Source: Flavobacterium sp. CF108 (GTDB lineage: Bacteria > Bacteroidota > Bacteroidia > Flavobacteriales > Flavobacteriaceae). Taken from it: 64,000 nucleotides of DNA. The stretch is from assembly GCF_900129795.1 (NCBI RefSeq), contig NZ_FQWW01000010.1, positions 1 through 64,000 on the forward strand. The letters are read 5' to 3'. Shown here piece by piece: positions 7,654 through 18,318 of this stretch (position 1 is its first letter; the number at the start of each line of letters is the position of its first letter). The position numbers and the translations under genes are program-made. A model generated the notes under the pieces. The model was not told the DNA's origin, did not search any database, and worked only from the letters and a program-made list of their open reading frames with translations.

Positions 7654-9945
7654 ATGAACAAAGAGAGTAAAAAAAGAGAGGCGTTACTGTATCACTCAGA
7701 GCCAACTCCAGGAAAAATTCAGGTAGTTCCAACAAAAAAATATGCAACCCAAAGAGATTTATCGCTGGCTTATTCGCCAGGAGTTGCTGAACCTTGTTTA
7801 GCAATTGCAGAAAACATTGAAGATGTTTACAAATACACCGCAAAAGGAAATTTAGTTGCCGTAATCTCAAACGGTACAGCTGTTTTAGGTCTTGGAGACA
7901 TAGGTCCAGAAGCAGGAAAACCTGTAATGGAAGGAAAAGGTTTGTTGTTTAAAATATTCTCAGATATTGACGTTTTTGATATCGAAGTTGGCACAAAAGA
8001 CGTTGAAGAATTTATTCAGACTGTAAAAAATATTGCTCCAACTTTTGGAGGTATTAATCTTGAAGATATCAAAGCACCGGAATCTTTTGAAATCGAAAGA
8101 AGATTAATAGAAGAATTAGATATTCCGGTAATGCACGATGACCAGCACGGAACCGCAATTATTTCTTCTGCAGCATTAATCAATGCACTTGAATTAGCAG
8201 GAAAAAAAGCCGAAGACGTAAAAGTAGTAGTTTCCGGAGCAGGATCTGCAGCAATTGCTTGTACAGATTTATACGTATTATTAGGTGTAAAAGTTGAGAA
8301 TGTTTTAATGTTTAATAGTAAAGGACTTTTAACAAAAGACAATCCTTCATTATCAGATTTACAATTAAAATATGCAATCGACGGTCCAAAAATTGAATTA
8401 GCAGAAGCTGTAAATGGAGCCGATGTTTTCATCGGATTATCATCTGGAGATATTCTTTCGCCAGAAATGTTATTGACCATGAAAGATAACCCGATTGTTT
8501 TTGCAATGGCAAATCCAAATCCGGAAATCGATTATAATTTAGCTGTAGAAACTCGTAAAGATGTTATTATGGCTACAGGCCGTTCAGATTTTCCTAATCA
8601 GGTAAATAACGTTTTAGGATTCCCTTACATTTTTAGAGGAGCGTTAGACGTGCGTGCTACAAAAATTAACGAAGCTATGAAAATGGCCGCTGTAAAAGCA
8701 TTGGCTATTTTGGCAAAAGAACCAGTTCCAGAACAGGTTAACGTAGCTTATGGAGCAACAAAATTAGGTTTCGGACAAGAATATATCATCCCAAAACCAT
8801 TTGATCCTAGATTAATTACAATTGTTGCGCCTGCAGTTGCAAAAGCAGCAATGGAATCTGGAGTAGCAAAAAATCCTATTACAGACTGGGCTGCTTATGA
8901 AGATAAGCTTCGCGAACGTATGGGTAATGATAATAAAATGGTACGTTTAATTACAAATCGTGCTAAATTAGAACCTAAACGAATTGTTTTTGCTGAAGCT
9001 GATCAATTAAATGTATTAAAAGCAGCACAAATTGTACATGAAGACGGGATTGGTATCCCGGTTTTATTAGGAAGCAGAGAGACTATTTTAGAATTAAAAG
9101 AGGAACTAGGTTTTGATGCAGAATTAGAAATCATTGATCCTAAAACAAACGAAGAAGAAGAAAGACGTAACAGATTTGCAGCTTCATACTGGGAAACAAG
9201 AGAACGCAGAGGAGTTTCATTGCTTGATGCCCAAAAATTCATGCGCGAAAGAAACTATTTTGCTGCCATGATGGTAAACGAAGGCGAAGCAGATGCTCTT
9301 GTTACAGGTTACTCAAGAAGTTACCCAAGTGTAGTAAAACCAATGCTTCAGTTAATTGAAAAAGCACACGGAGCTTCACTTGTTGCAACAGCAAATATGA
9401 TGTTAACTTCTCGTGGGCCAATGTTTTTATCAGATACTGCAATAAACATTAATCCATCATCTGAAGATTTAGTGAACATTGCCTTGATGACTGCTAAAAC
9501 AGCAAAAATGTTCGGAATTGAACCTGTGATTGCAATGGTTTCGTATTCAAACTTTGGTTCATCAACACATCAAAATGCTTCAAAAGTTAGAGATGCTGTA
9601 GCGTATTTGCATAAAAATCACCCAGAGATGGTCGTAGATGGTGAAATTCAGGCAGACTTTGCTTTAAATTCAGAAATGCTTCAGGAAAAATTCCCTTTCT
9701 CTAAACTAGCAGGAAAAAAAGTAAATACACTGATATTCCCTAACTTAGAGTCAGCAAATATTACCTATAAGTTGATGAAAGAATTGAATAAATCAGCTTC
9801 TATTGGGCCAATTATGATGGGATTGAACAAACCGGTTCACATTTTCCAATTAGGAGCAAGCGTTGAAGAAATGGTAAACATGGCAGCAATCGCTGTTATC
9901 GACGCTCAGGAAAAAGAAAATAAAAAAAATAAGTTGGCTCAATAG
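7654..9945 (+). CDS. maeB: NADP-dependent malic enzyme fused to a phosphotransacetylase-like domain
   Basis: This 763-residue cytoplasmic enzyme is a MaeB-type fusion. The N-terminal malic domain (about residues 15-150) contains YSPGVAEPCLAIAEN and NGTAVLGLGDIGPEAGKPVM, and IPVMHDDQHGTAII supplies the catalytic acidic residues. The NAD(P)-binding domain follows (about 165-400, VVVSGAGSAAIACTDLY, FAMANPNPEI). The C-terminal third (about 430-755) is a PTA/PTB-type domain (RIVFAEADQLNVLKAAQIV, GPMFLSDTAININPSSEDLV). It decarboxylates malate to pyruvate with NADP reduction; in this fused class the PTA domain is mainly regulatory and is not known to make acetyl phosphate. Length is normal. It has its own promoter and is followed by ruvA. 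Confidence 0.95.
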   Translation: MNKESKKREALLYHSEPTPGKIQVVPTKKYATQRDLSLAYSPGVAEPCLAIAENIEDVYKYTAKGNLVAVISNGTAVLGLGDIGPEAGKPVMEGKGLLFKIFSDIDVFDIEVGTKDVEEFIQTVKNIAPTFGGINLEDIKAPESFEIERRLIEELDIPVMHDDQHGTAIISSAALINALELAGKKAEDVKVVVSGAGSAAIACTDLYVLLGVKVENVLMFNSKGLLTKDNPSLSDLQLKYAIDGPKIELAEAVNGADVFIGLSSGDILSPEMLLTMKDNPIVFAMANPNPEIDYNLAVETRKDVIMATGRSDFPNQVNNVLGFPYIFRGALDVRATKINEAMKMAAVKALAILAKEPVPEQVNVAYGATKLGFGQEYIIPKPFDPRLITIVAPAVAKAAMESGVAKNPITDWAAYEDKLRERMGNDNKMVRLITNRAKLEPKRIVFAEADQLNVLKAAQIVHEDGIGIPVLLGSRETILELKEELGFDAELEIIDPKTNEEEERRNRFAASYWETRERRGVSLLDAQKFMRERNYFAAMMVNEGEADALVTGYSRSYPSVVKPMLQLIEKAHGASLVATANMMLTSRGPMFLSDTAININPSSEDLVNIALMTAKTAKMFGIEPVIAMVSYSNFGSSTHQNASKVRDAVAYLHKNHPEMVVDGEIQADFALNSEMLQEKFPFSKLAGKKVNTLIFPNLESANITYKLMKELNKSASIGPIMMGLNKPVHIFQLGASVEEMVNMAAIAVIDAQEKENKKNKLAQ

Positions 9946-9998
9946 CAGCATTAAATTAAGGATCGAATAATATTGTCTTATTTTTATTGCATTTTTAT

Positions 9999-10006
9999 TA
10001 TATTTG
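9999..10006 (+). promoter_or_regulatory. -7 promoter element of ruvA (and probably sprA)
   Basis: TATATTTG matches TAnnTTTG 19 nt before the ruvA ATG, and a TTG-like -33 (attg at about 9972) lies at suitable spacing. ruvA and sprA are 24 nt apart, so this may drive both. Confidence 0.6.
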
Positions 10007-10025
10007 ATACTTATTTAATAATACT

Positions 10026-10607
10026 ATGATAGCACATTTGCAGGGGAAATTAGTAGAAAAGAATCCCACAGAAGTTGTAATTGATTGCGGTGGAGTAGGA
10101 TACCACGTAAATATTTCTTTACATACTTTTTCATTAATCCCTAATGCTGATTTTATAAAATTGTATACGCATCTTCAAATCAAAGAAGATGCGCATACTT
10201 TATTCGGATTTGTAGAAAAATCTGAACGAGAAATATTTAGAATGCTTTTGTCTGTATCGGGAATTGGGGCAAACATTGCCAGAACAATGCTCTCTTCAAT
10301 AGAACCAAGACAAATTATTAATGCAATTGCCTCAGGAGATGTAGGTTTAATTCAATCCATAAAAGGAATTGGAAACAAAACTGCACAGCGTGTAATACTG
10401 GATTTGAAGGAAAAAGTGTTAAAGTTGTACGATTTGGATGAAGTTTCAGTAGTTCAAAACAATACAAATCGAGATGAAGCGTTATCTGCTTTGGAAGTTC
10501 TAGGTTTCGTTCGCAAAACTTCAGAAAAAGTAGTAGAAAAGATCGTCAAAGAAGATCCGGAAGCTACTGTAGAAACGATCATTAAAAAGGCTTTAAAAAG
10601 CTTATAA
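10026..10607 (+). CDS. ruvA: Holliday junction branch migration protein RuvA
   Basis: The 193-residue protein has the RuvA order: OB-fold domain I (about 1-62, MIAHLQGKLVEKNPTEVVID, GGVGYHVNIS), tandem helix-hairpin-helix domain II (about 70-140, LLSVSGIGANIARTML and IQSIKGIGNKTAQRVILDLK) and the small domain III that contacts RuvB (about 148-193, EALSALEVLGF). It binds four-way junctions as a tetramer and directs RuvB-driven branch migration in recombination repair. Length is normal for the family. It starts 80 nt after malic enzyme behind its own TATATTTG element, and sprA begins 24 nt after it. ruvA upstream of sprA is the arrangement I recall from flavobacteria. Confidence 0.96.
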   Translation: MIAHLQGKLVEKNPTEVVIDCGGVGYHVNISLHTFSLIPNADFIKLYTHLQIKEDAHTLFGFVEKSEREIFRMLLSVSGIGANIARTMLSSIEPRQIINAIASGDVGLIQSIKGIGNKTAQRVILDLKEKVLKLYDLDEVSVVQNNTNRDEALSALEVLGFVRKTSEKVVEKIVKEDPEATVETIIKKALKSL

Positions 10608-10631
10608 AACCAATTTTTTATAACCAATTGT

Positions 10632-13600
10632 ATGCGTAAAATTTGTATTTTTTTACTGGTTTTATTTTGTGGTAATGTTATACGATCACAAGTAAATCCG
10701 GCGGTTCAAGATACAACTAAAACTCAGTTTTCTGTAGGGAAACTCGAGATCGATAATCCTCCAAGCATACTTTCGGCTTATAAATACGATCCTATTACAG
10801 ATCGATATATTTACACCAGTTCGGTTGATGGTTTTTCAATCGATTATCCTATTGTTTTAACTCCCAAAGAATACGAAGATTTAGTTCTAAAAGAATCACG
10901 AAGAGATTATTTTAGAAAAAAGGCGGATGCAATCGATGGTAAAAAAACCGGGGCCGAAGCAGCTAAAAAAGATTTACTGCCAAGATACTATATCAATTCA
11001 AGTCTTTTTGAAAGCGTTTTTGGAAGTAACACCATTGATGTAAAACCTACAGGTTCTGTCGAAATGGATTTAGGTGTTCGTTACACCAAACAAGACAATC
11101 CTTCATTCTCTCCTCGAAACAGATCAAGTCTTACCTTCGACTTTGATCAGCGTATCAGTATGAGTTTAATGGGAAAAGTGGGAACAAGATTAGAAGTAAA
11201 TGCCAATTACGATACCCAATCGACATTTGCATTTCAAAACTTGTTTAAATTAGCTTACACTCCTTCAGAAGATGATATTATTCAAAAAGTAGAAGTTGGT
11301 AACGTCAGCATGCCGCTGAACAGTACGTTAATACGTGGAGCGCAAAGTTTATTTGGGGTAAAAGCACAATTGCAATTTGGAAAAACTACCATTACAGGGG
11401 TTTTCTCCGAACAAAAATCACAGACAAAAAGTGTCGTTGCAGAAAACGGAGGAACGGTTCAAAACTTTGATTTATATGCTTTAGACTACGATAATGACCG
11501 TCACTTTTTCTTATCGCAATATTTTAGAAATAAGTACGATGCATCATTAAAAAAATATCCATTTATTGACAGCCGTGTTCAAATTACAAGATTAGAAGTT
11601 TGGGTAACCAATAAACAAAATCGTGTAAGCACCAATAATAATAACCTTAGAAACATTATTGCGCTTCAGGATTTAGGTGAAGCTCAAATTACAGGAGTAC
11701 CGGATAACGAAGTTGTAGTTATTAGTTCAACTGCAGGATTTTTCAATAATCCGATAGATTCACCAACTAATAACAATAACAATAAGTACGATCCGGCAAC
11801 AATAGGCCAGGCTAGCTCTTTTTTAAATTCTAAAATTAGAGAAATTGTAACAGCAAAATCTGGATTCAATAACACAAATGTCAGCGAAGCAACAGATTAT
11901 TCTGTTTTAGAAAATGCCAGAAAATTAACCACTGCAGAATATACATTTAATCCACAGTTAGGATACCTGTCTTTACAGCAGCGTTTGGCAAATGATGAAA
12001 TTCTGGCCGTTGCTTTCGAATACACAATTGGAGGGAAAGTATATCAGGTTGGGGAATTTGGTAGTGATGGTGTTGACGGAACTGTTGTAACAGGAAATAA
12101 CAACGCAAATCAGGCAATTATTACGCAGAGTTTAGTTTTAAAAATGCTGAAAAGTAATTTGACAAACGTTCAAAATCCGGTTTGGAACCTGATGATGAAA
12201 AACGTTTATCAAATTCCACAAGCGTATCAAATTAAACAAGACGATTTCAGACTAAATATCCTTTACACAGATCCTTCGCCAATAAATTATATCACGCCGG
12301 TTCAGGGATCGAGTTTTCCTTCAAACCCAACATCGGATATGAAAGTCGATCAAACCCCATTATTAAATGTTTTCAACTTAGACCGTTTAAATTATAATAA
12401 CGATCCACAAGCTGGTGGTGATGGTTTCTTCGATTATATTCCGGGAATAACTGTTGATGTTCAAAACGGACGAATCATATTTACCACAAAAGAACCTTTT
12501 GGGGAACTTATATTCAATAAATTGAAAGATGGTGGTCAAAATTATAATGATCCATCAACCTATAATGCAAACCAGCAGAAGTACGTGTTTAGAAATATGT
12601 ACAGAAACACACAAGCTGGTGCATTGCAGGACAGTGATAAAAACAAATTCTTATTAAGAGGAAAATACAAATCATCTGGAAGTAACGGAATCCCTATTGG
12701 AGCATTCAATGTACCACAAGGTTCTGTTGTAGTTACAGCAGCCGGAAGAGTTTTAGTTGAAGGAATAGATTACAGCGTAGATTATCAATTAGGGAGGGTT
12801 CAAATTCTTGACCCTTCATTGCAGGCATCAAATACACCAATTGAAGTTTCATTAGAAAATAATTCAATCTTCGGACAGCAGACTCGAAGATTTATGGGAT
12901 TAAATGTCGAGCATAAAATTTCGGATAAATTTGTAGTGGGTGGAACTTTCTTAAAAATGACAGAAAGACCATTTACGCAAAAATCAAGTTATGGTCAGGA
13001 ATCAGTAAACAATACCATTTTTGGATTCAACGGAAACTATTCAACAGAAGTTCCATTCTTAACCAGATTAGCCAACAAGCTTCCAAATGTTGATACAGAT
13101 GTTCCTTCGAATTTATCTATTCGTGGTGAGATCGCATTTTTAAAACCAGATGCGCCAAAAGCCAGTGATTTTGAAGGAGAAGCAACAATTTATATTGACG
13201 ATTTTGAAGGTTCACAGTCAACCATAGATATGCGTTCTGCCTATGCATGGAGTTTAGCTTCTGTTCCATTTATCACTAATGATGCAGATGTTACTTTTAA
13301 TGCTAATTTTAATGATTTACGATACGGTTATAAAAGAGCAAAATTATCATGGTATACCATTGACCCTATATTTTATACCTCAAAACCATCCGGAATCTCA
13401 AATGATGATTTATCATTAAATACAACAAGAAGAATTTATAGCAGAGAGCTATATCCAAATACAGATATTGCACAAGGGCAGATACAGGTGGTTAATACAC
13501 TTGATTTAACGTATTATCCATCTGAAAGAGGTCCGTATAATGATAATCCTGATTTTGGAACAACTAATCCCGCAACAAATTTTGGTGGAATTATGCGTGC

Positions 13601-16600
13601 CTTAAATTCAACCAATTTTGAGCAGGGAAATGTCGAGTACATTCAGTTTTGGGTTCTTGATCCTTATGTTGGAAATTCAGAAGCTCCGGCAAATAATACA
13701 GGTAAAATTTACTTCAACTTAGGAGAAATCTCTGAAGATGTTTTAAAAGACGGAAGAAAACAATACGAAAACGGATTAGGGCCAGATCAGATAAAGGTTA
13801 ATCCGAGGCCGCTTTGGGGTGATGTTCCGGCTTCGCAATCTTTAATTTATGCTTTTGACACCAATCCTGACAATAGAAAAAATCAGGACATTGGTTTAGA
13901 TGGTTTACCAAGTTCTCAAGAAGGACAAGTGTATACAAATTATGCCGGTGAGGCAGATCCAGCTGCAGATGATTATACTTATTACTTAAATACAGACGGT
14001 GGTGTTTTAGAGCGCTATAAAAATTATAACGGTACTGAAGGAAACTCTGCAGTAAGCATTGATGATCCTAATCGTGGTTCTACAACTTTGCCGGATGTTG
14101 AAGATATTAACCGTGACAACACGATGAGTACAATCAATGCCTATTATGAATATAGTATTGATATTAAACCAGGAATGCAGATTGGTCAAAATTACATTAC
14201 AGACATTCGTGAACCAGGTGATGTAGGCCCTGTAGAATTGCCAAATGGCGGCACCACAACTGCGAGATGGATTCAGTTTAAAATTCCTGTTTCACAGCCG
14301 CAAAATACCATTGGTAATATTACAGACTTTAGATCTATTCGTTTCATGCGTATGTTCATGACCGGATTTAACAGTCAGGCAACGGTACGTTTTGGTGCTT
14401 TAGATTTAGTAAGAGGGGAATGGAGAAGATATACAGGAACACTAGATGTTAATCACCCAAAACCAGACGATTCTACTGTAGAATTTGATGTTGCAGCGGT
14501 AAATATTCAGGAAAACAGTAATAAATGTCCAGTTAACTATGTAATTCCTCCGGGAGTACAAAGAGAGCAGTTGTACAATAACAATACGGTTATTAATCAA
14601 AACGAACAGGCATTAGCAGTAAGAGTTGCAGGTTCAGGTTTACAATATCAGGATTCGAGAGCAGTTTTCAAAAACGTAAGTGTCGATATGCGTCAGTATA
14701 AAAAACTGAAAATGTTTTTACACGCCGAATCTCTGCCAAATGAAAATACACTTCAAAATGATGAAATGGTAGGTTTCATTCGTTTTGGAAATGACTTTAC
14801 ACAAAACTTTTATCAAGTCGAAATTCCATTAAAAGTAACTCCTACAGGAGGGTCTTGCGCTATAAGTCCAGATCAGGTTTGGATGGAAGAGAATGATATT
14901 GATTTGGCGCTCGAATTGCTGACAAAAATGAAAATCAAAGGGATGAGCATTGATATCAATTCTACTAAAAGAGATGTCAATGGTATTTATTACCCGGATA
15001 ATGATCCAGATGCTGAAGGCGGTGACGGAAGCGACAGATTAACTTTAGGTATTAAAGGAAATCCTAACTTCGGTTTAGTTCGAAATTTAATGGTCGGAGT
15101 AAAAAGTAGGGCAGATCATAAAGATATTAAAGGAGAGGTTTGGTTTAACGAACTTCGTATGTCTGATTTAGAAAACAAAGGCGGTATGGCGGCGATATTA
15201 AATGTCGACACCAATATGGCCGATCTTGCTACACTTTCTGCAACGGGTAGAAAAAGTACAATTGGTTTCGGGTCTTTAGAGCAGGGAGCAAACGAACGCA
15301 GCCGTGAAGATATTCAGCAGTATAACATCGTTACTAATTTAAACATAGGAAAGTTACTGCCTAAAAAATGGGGAATTAACCTGCCATTTAATTATGCCAT
15401 TGGCGAAGAAGTAATTACTCCGGAATATGATCCGTTTAACCAGGATATTAAGTTAGATCAATTAATTAGAGAAACGACAGATCAGGCAGAAAAAGACAAT
15501 ATTAGAACTCGTGCTGTAGATTATACAAAACGTAAAAGTATCAACTTTATCGGAGTAAGAAAAGACAGGGCAGCCGAGCAAAAACCTCATGTTTATGATG
15601 TTGAAAACTTTACATTTTCACAATCATACAATCAGGTAGAACGCCATGATTATGAAGTAGAAAATTATGAAGACGAACAATCAAATACGGCGGTAAACTA
15701 TGCCTATACCTTCCAGCCAAAAGAAGTTGTTCCGTTTAAGAGTACTAAATTTATGAAGAAAAGTGATTACTGGAAATTATTAAGTGATTTCAATTTTAAT
15801 TATCTTCCTTCAAATATATCTTTCAATTCTAATATTTTAAGACAAAGCAATCGTCAACAATTTAGAGAAGTTGAGTTAACTGAAAATAGTATTGGACTTG
15901 ATCCGCTTTACAGAAGAAATTTTGCCTTTAATTATCAATATGGTTTTGGTTTTAATTTAACTAAATCTTTAAAGCTTAATTATAGTGCAACATCAAATAA
16001 CATTGTTCGAAACTTCTTAAACGATGACAATACTCCAAAAGAAGATTTTAATATCTGGGATGATTACTTCGATATTGGAACGCCAAACCAGCATGCACAG
16101 CAATTGGTCTTGAATTATGAAATTCCAATTAATAAAATTCCAATTTTTGGTTTTGTAAAAGCGAATTATTCTTATACGGCAGATTATAACTGGCAGCGTT
16201 CATCAACAGCGTTTTCTGAATACGAAGATCCTAATACCGGTACTATTTATGATTTAGGAAATACAATTCAAAATGCGAACTCAAATACGCTTACAACGAC
16301 CTTAACTATGGCTACGCTGTATAAGTATTTAGGTTTAGTTCCTGGTGCAAAAAAGCAAGCGAAGCCTAAACCAACAGCGCCGCCAAAACCGGGAGAAAAA
16401 ATTGTAAATACAGCTAAACCAGTAGTAAACAGCAGTCCATTCTACGATGGTTTAATTGGAGTATTAACAAGTCTTAAAATGGTACAGATTAATTATACCA
16501 AAAACAGCGGAACGGTTTTACCGGGTTATACGCCAAGTATTGGTTTCTTAGGAACATCTAAACCAAGTTTAGGATTTATTTTCGGAAGTCAGGATGATGT

Positions 16601-17852
16601 GCGTTACGAAGCAGCTAAAAACGGATGGTTAACAACTTATCAGGATTTCAACCAAAGCTATTCACAGGTTACTAATAAACTGTTGAAGATTACAGCTAAT
16701 ATTGATTTACTGCCAGATTTAAAAATTGATTTGTCAATGGACCGTTCGTATTCTGAAAATACTTCAGAACAATATACGGTTGATCCGGCAACACGTGAAT
16801 ATATGCCATTGTCTCCTTATACTTACGGAATGTTCTCTATTTCGACAGTATTAATAAAGACAGCTTTTCAAACCAGTAACGAAAATGAGTCGGCTGCATT
16901 TGATGACTTTAGAAATAACCGTTTAATAATTGCAAACCGTTTAGCAGAGCAGCATTATGGATCTGGTGTTGTAATTCCAAGATATGGAGATGCAAACAAT
17001 CCAATTCCGGCAGAGACAGATGCAAATTATGCGATTTATACAGCCAATCAAGGATATCCAATAGGATATACTAAGAGTAATCAGGCCGTATTATTGCCTT
17101 CATTCCTTGCAGCATATGCAGGAAATGATGCTTCTAATTCATCAACAGATATATTTAGAAGTTTCCCAATTCCAAACTGGAGTATTAAGTACAATGGGTT
17201 AATGCGTTATAAATATTTTAAAGATAAATTCAAGCGTTTTTCATTACAGCATAATTATAGAGCGTCATACACAATCAATCAGTTTAGATCAAATTTTGAT
17301 TATAATGATTCGCCAAAAGTGCAGGATGTTAATACCAATTTCTTCAATGAAATTATTATGTCTAATATCAATTTAGTAGAACAATTCAGCCCATTAATTA
17401 GAATGGATTTTGAATTGAAAAGCTCGCTGAGAGTTCTTTCTGAAATTAAAAAAGACAGAGCATTATCAATGAGTTTCGATAATAATTTATTGACAGAAGT
17501 TAAAGGTATTGAATACGTAGTTGGTTTAGGGTATCGATTTAAAGACGTTATATTTTCATCAAGACTTGCTGATAATCCAACAGGAATTATTAAAAGTGAC
17601 ATTAATATAAAAGCTGATTTTTCATTTAGAAACAATCAAACTTTAGTTCGCTATTTAGATTACGATAACAATCAATTAGCGGCCGGGCAAAATATCTGGT
17701 CACTAAAATTAACAGCAGATTATTCGTTCAGTAAAAACCTTACAGCAATATTCTATTACGATCATTCGTTCTCAAAGGCAGTGATTTCAACATCATTCCC
17801 GTTAACGAACATTCGATCAGGTTTTACGCTTCGATATAATTTCGGAAATTAA
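10632..17852 (+). CDS. sprA: T9SS translocon protein SprA (cell surface protein)
   Basis: This 2406-residue outer-membrane protein is by far the largest in the window, and its size and order match SprA (Sov in Porphyromonas). It has a signal peptide (VIRSQVNP), SprA N-terminal domains with many aromatic beta strands, repeated SIRGEIAFLKPDAPKASDFE and EGEATIYIDDFEGSQSTIDM segments, and a long C-terminal barrel ending in TLRYNFGN. A proline/lysine-rich linker (KPKPTAPPKPGEK) sits near residue 1915. SprA forms the giant 36-strand pore through which T9SS substrates pass; it is needed for gliding and secretion in F. johnsoniae. It follows ruvA by 24 nt and precedes gcvH. remB lies nearby, as in F. 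johnsoniae. No frameshift is seen. Confidence 0.97.
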   Translation: MRKICIFLLVLFCGNVIRSQVNPAVQDTTKTQFSVGKLEIDNPPSILSAYKYDPITDRYIYTSSVDGFSIDYPIVLTPKEYEDLVLKESRRDYFRKKADAIDGKKTGAEAAKKDLLPRYYINSSLFESVFGSNTIDVKPTGSVEMDLGVRYTKQDNPSFSPRNRSSLTFDFDQRISMSLMGKVGTRLEVNANYDTQSTFAFQNLFKLAYTPSEDDIIQKVEVGNVSMPLNSTLIRGAQSLFGVKAQLQFGKTTITGVFSEQKSQTKSVVAENGGTVQNFDLYALDYDNDRHFFLSQYFRNKYDASLKKYPFIDSRVQITRLEVWVTNKQNRVSTNNNNLRNIIALQDLGEAQITGVPDNEVVVISSTAGFFNNPIDSPTNNNNNKYDPATIGQASSFLNSKIREIVTAKSGFNNTNVSEATDYSVLENARKLTTAEYTFNPQLGYLSLQQRLANDEILAVAFEYTIGGKVYQVGEFGSDGVDGTVVTGNNNANQAIITQSLVLKMLKSNLTNVQNPVWNLMMKNVYQIPQAYQIKQDDFRLNILYTDPSPINYITPVQGSSFPSNPTSDMKVDQTPLLNVFNLDRLNYNNDPQAGGDGFFDYIPGITVDVQNGRIIFTTKEPFGELIFNKLKDGGQNYNDPSTYNANQQKYVFRNMYRNTQAGALQDSDKNKFLLRGKYKSSGSNGIPIGAFNVPQGSVVVTAAGRVLVEGIDYSVDYQLGRVQILDPSLQASNTPIEVSLENNSIFGQQTRRFMGLNVEHKISDKFVVGGTFLKMTERPFTQKSSYGQESVNNTIFGFNGNYSTEVPFLTRLANKLPNVDTDVPSNLSIRGEIAFLKPDAPKASDFEGEATIYIDDFEGSQSTIDMRSAYAWSLASVPFITNDADVTFNANFNDLRYGYKRAKLSWYTIDPIFYTSKPSGISNDDLSLNTTRRIYSRELYPNTDIAQGQIQVVNTLDLTYYPSERGPYNDNPDFGTTNPATNFGGIMRALNSTNFEQGNVEYIQFWVLDPYVGNSEAPANNTGKIYFNLGEISEDVLKDGRKQYENGLGPDQIKVNPRPLWGDVPASQSLIYAFDTNPDNRKNQDIGLDGLPSSQEGQVYTNYAGEADPAADDYTYYLNTDGGVLERYKNYNGTEGNSAVSIDDPNRGSTTLPDVEDINRDNTMSTINAYYEYSIDIKPGMQIGQNYITDIREPGDVGPVELPNGGTTTARWIQFKIPVSQPQNTIGNITDFRSIRFMRMFMTGFNSQATVRFGALDLVRGEWRRYTGTLDVNHPKPDDSTVEFDVAAVNIQENSNKCPVNYVIPPGVQREQLYNNNTVINQNEQALAVRVAGSGLQYQDSRAVFKNVSVDMRQYKKLKMFLHAESLPNENTLQNDEMVGFIRFGNDFTQNFYQVEIPLKVTPTGGSCAISPDQVWMEENDIDLALELLTKMKIKGMSIDINSTKRDVNGIYYPDNDPDAEGGDGSDRLTLGIKGNPNFGLVRNLMVGVKSRADHKDIKGEVWFNELRMSDLENKGGMAAILNVDTNMADLATLSATGRKSTIGFGSLEQGANERSREDIQQYNIVTNLNIGKLLPKKWGINLPFNYAIGEEVITPEYDPFNQDIKLDQLIRETTDQAEKDNIRTRAVDYTKRKSINFIGVRKDRAAEQKPHVYDVENFTFSQSYNQVERHDYEVENYEDEQSNTAVNYAYTFQPKEVVPFKSTKFMKKSDYWKLLSDFNFNYLPSNISFNSNILRQSNRQQFREVELTENSIGLDPLYRRNFAFNYQYGFGFNLTKSLKLNYSATSNNIVRNFLNDDNTPKEDFNIWDDYFDIGTPNQHAQQLVLNYEIPINKIPIFGFVKANYSYTADYNWQRSSTAFSEYEDPNTGTIYDLGNTIQNANSNTLTTTLTMATLYKYLGLVPGAKKQAKPKPTAPPKPGEKIVNTAKPVVNSSPFYDGLIGVLTSLKMVQINYTKNSGTVLPGYTPSIGFLGTSKPSLGFIFGSQDDVRYEAAKNGWLTTYQDFNQSYSQVTNKLLKITANIDLLPDLKIDLSMDRSYSENTSEQYTVDPATREYMPLSPYTYGMFSISTVLIKTAFQTSNENESAAFDDFRNNRLIIANRLAEQHYGSGVVIPRYGDANNPIPAETDANYAIYTANQGYPIGYTKSNQAVLLPSFLAAYAGNDASNSSTDIFRSFPIPNWSIKYNGLMRYKYFKDKFKRFSLQHNYRASYTINQFRSNFDYNDSPKVQDVNTNFFNEIIMSNINLVEQFSPLIRMDFELKSSLRVLSEIKKDRALSMSFDNNLLTEVKGIEYVVGLGYRFKDVIFSSRLADNPTGIIKSDINIKADFSFRNNQTLVRYLDYDNNQLAAGQNIWSLKLTADYSFSKNLTAIFYYDHSFSKAVISTSFPLTNIRSGFTLRYNFGN

Positions 17853-17889
17853 ATTTAGGTTTCTAATCGGGATTTTATTAGAAGATTAT

Positions 17890-17897
17890 TACATTTG
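17890..17897 (+). promoter_or_regulatory. -7 promoter element of gcvH
   Basis: TACATTTG matches TAnnTTTG and lies 40 nt before the gcvH ATG, after the sprA stop codon. -33 is not clear. Confidence 0.5.
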
Positions 17898-17937
17898 TTG
17901 CTGAATTATTAAAATATCAATTTTCAAACATACTATT

Positions 17938-18318
17938 ATGAGCATACCAGCAAATTTAAAGTACACAAAAGATCACGAATGGGTTAGCATCGAAGGAGAT
18001 GTTGCGACTGTAGGAATTACTCATTTTGCACAAAAAGAGTTAGGGGATATCGTGTATGTTGAAGTAGAAACTTTAGATCAGACACTTGATAAAGATGAGG
18101 TTTTTGGAACAGTTGAGGCTGTAAAAACAGTTTCTGATTTGTTTTTACCTTTAACTGGAGAAATTATTGCTTTTAATGAAGAATTAGAAAGCGCTCCTGA
18201 AACTGTAAATTCTGATCCTTACGGAGCTGGATGGATGATTAAAATTAAAATTGCTGATGCATCAGAAATAGATAGTTTATTATCTGACGAAGCTTATAAA
18301 CAACTTATCGGTGCCTAA
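17938..18318 (+). CDS. gcvH: Glycine cleavage system H protein
   Basis: This 126-residue protein carries the lipoyl domain of the glycine cleavage complex. Lys63 in FGTVEAVKTVSDL is the conserved lipoylation site, and GITHFAQKELGDIVYVE and SDPYGAGWMIKI are family signatures. It shuttles the aminomethyl group between the P, T and L proteins in the cytoplasm. The P and T protein genes are not in this window, which is usual for Bacteroidetes where gcvH sits alone near sprA. It overlaps the next gene (VanZ-like, GTG at 18311) by 8 nt, implying translational coupling. Confidence 0.97.
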   Translation: MSIPANLKYTKDHEWVSIEGDVATVGITHFAQKELGDIVYVEVETLDQTLDKDEVFGTVEAVKTVSDLFLPLTGEIIAFNEELESAPETVNSDPYGAGWMIKIKIADASEIDSLLSDEAYKQLIGA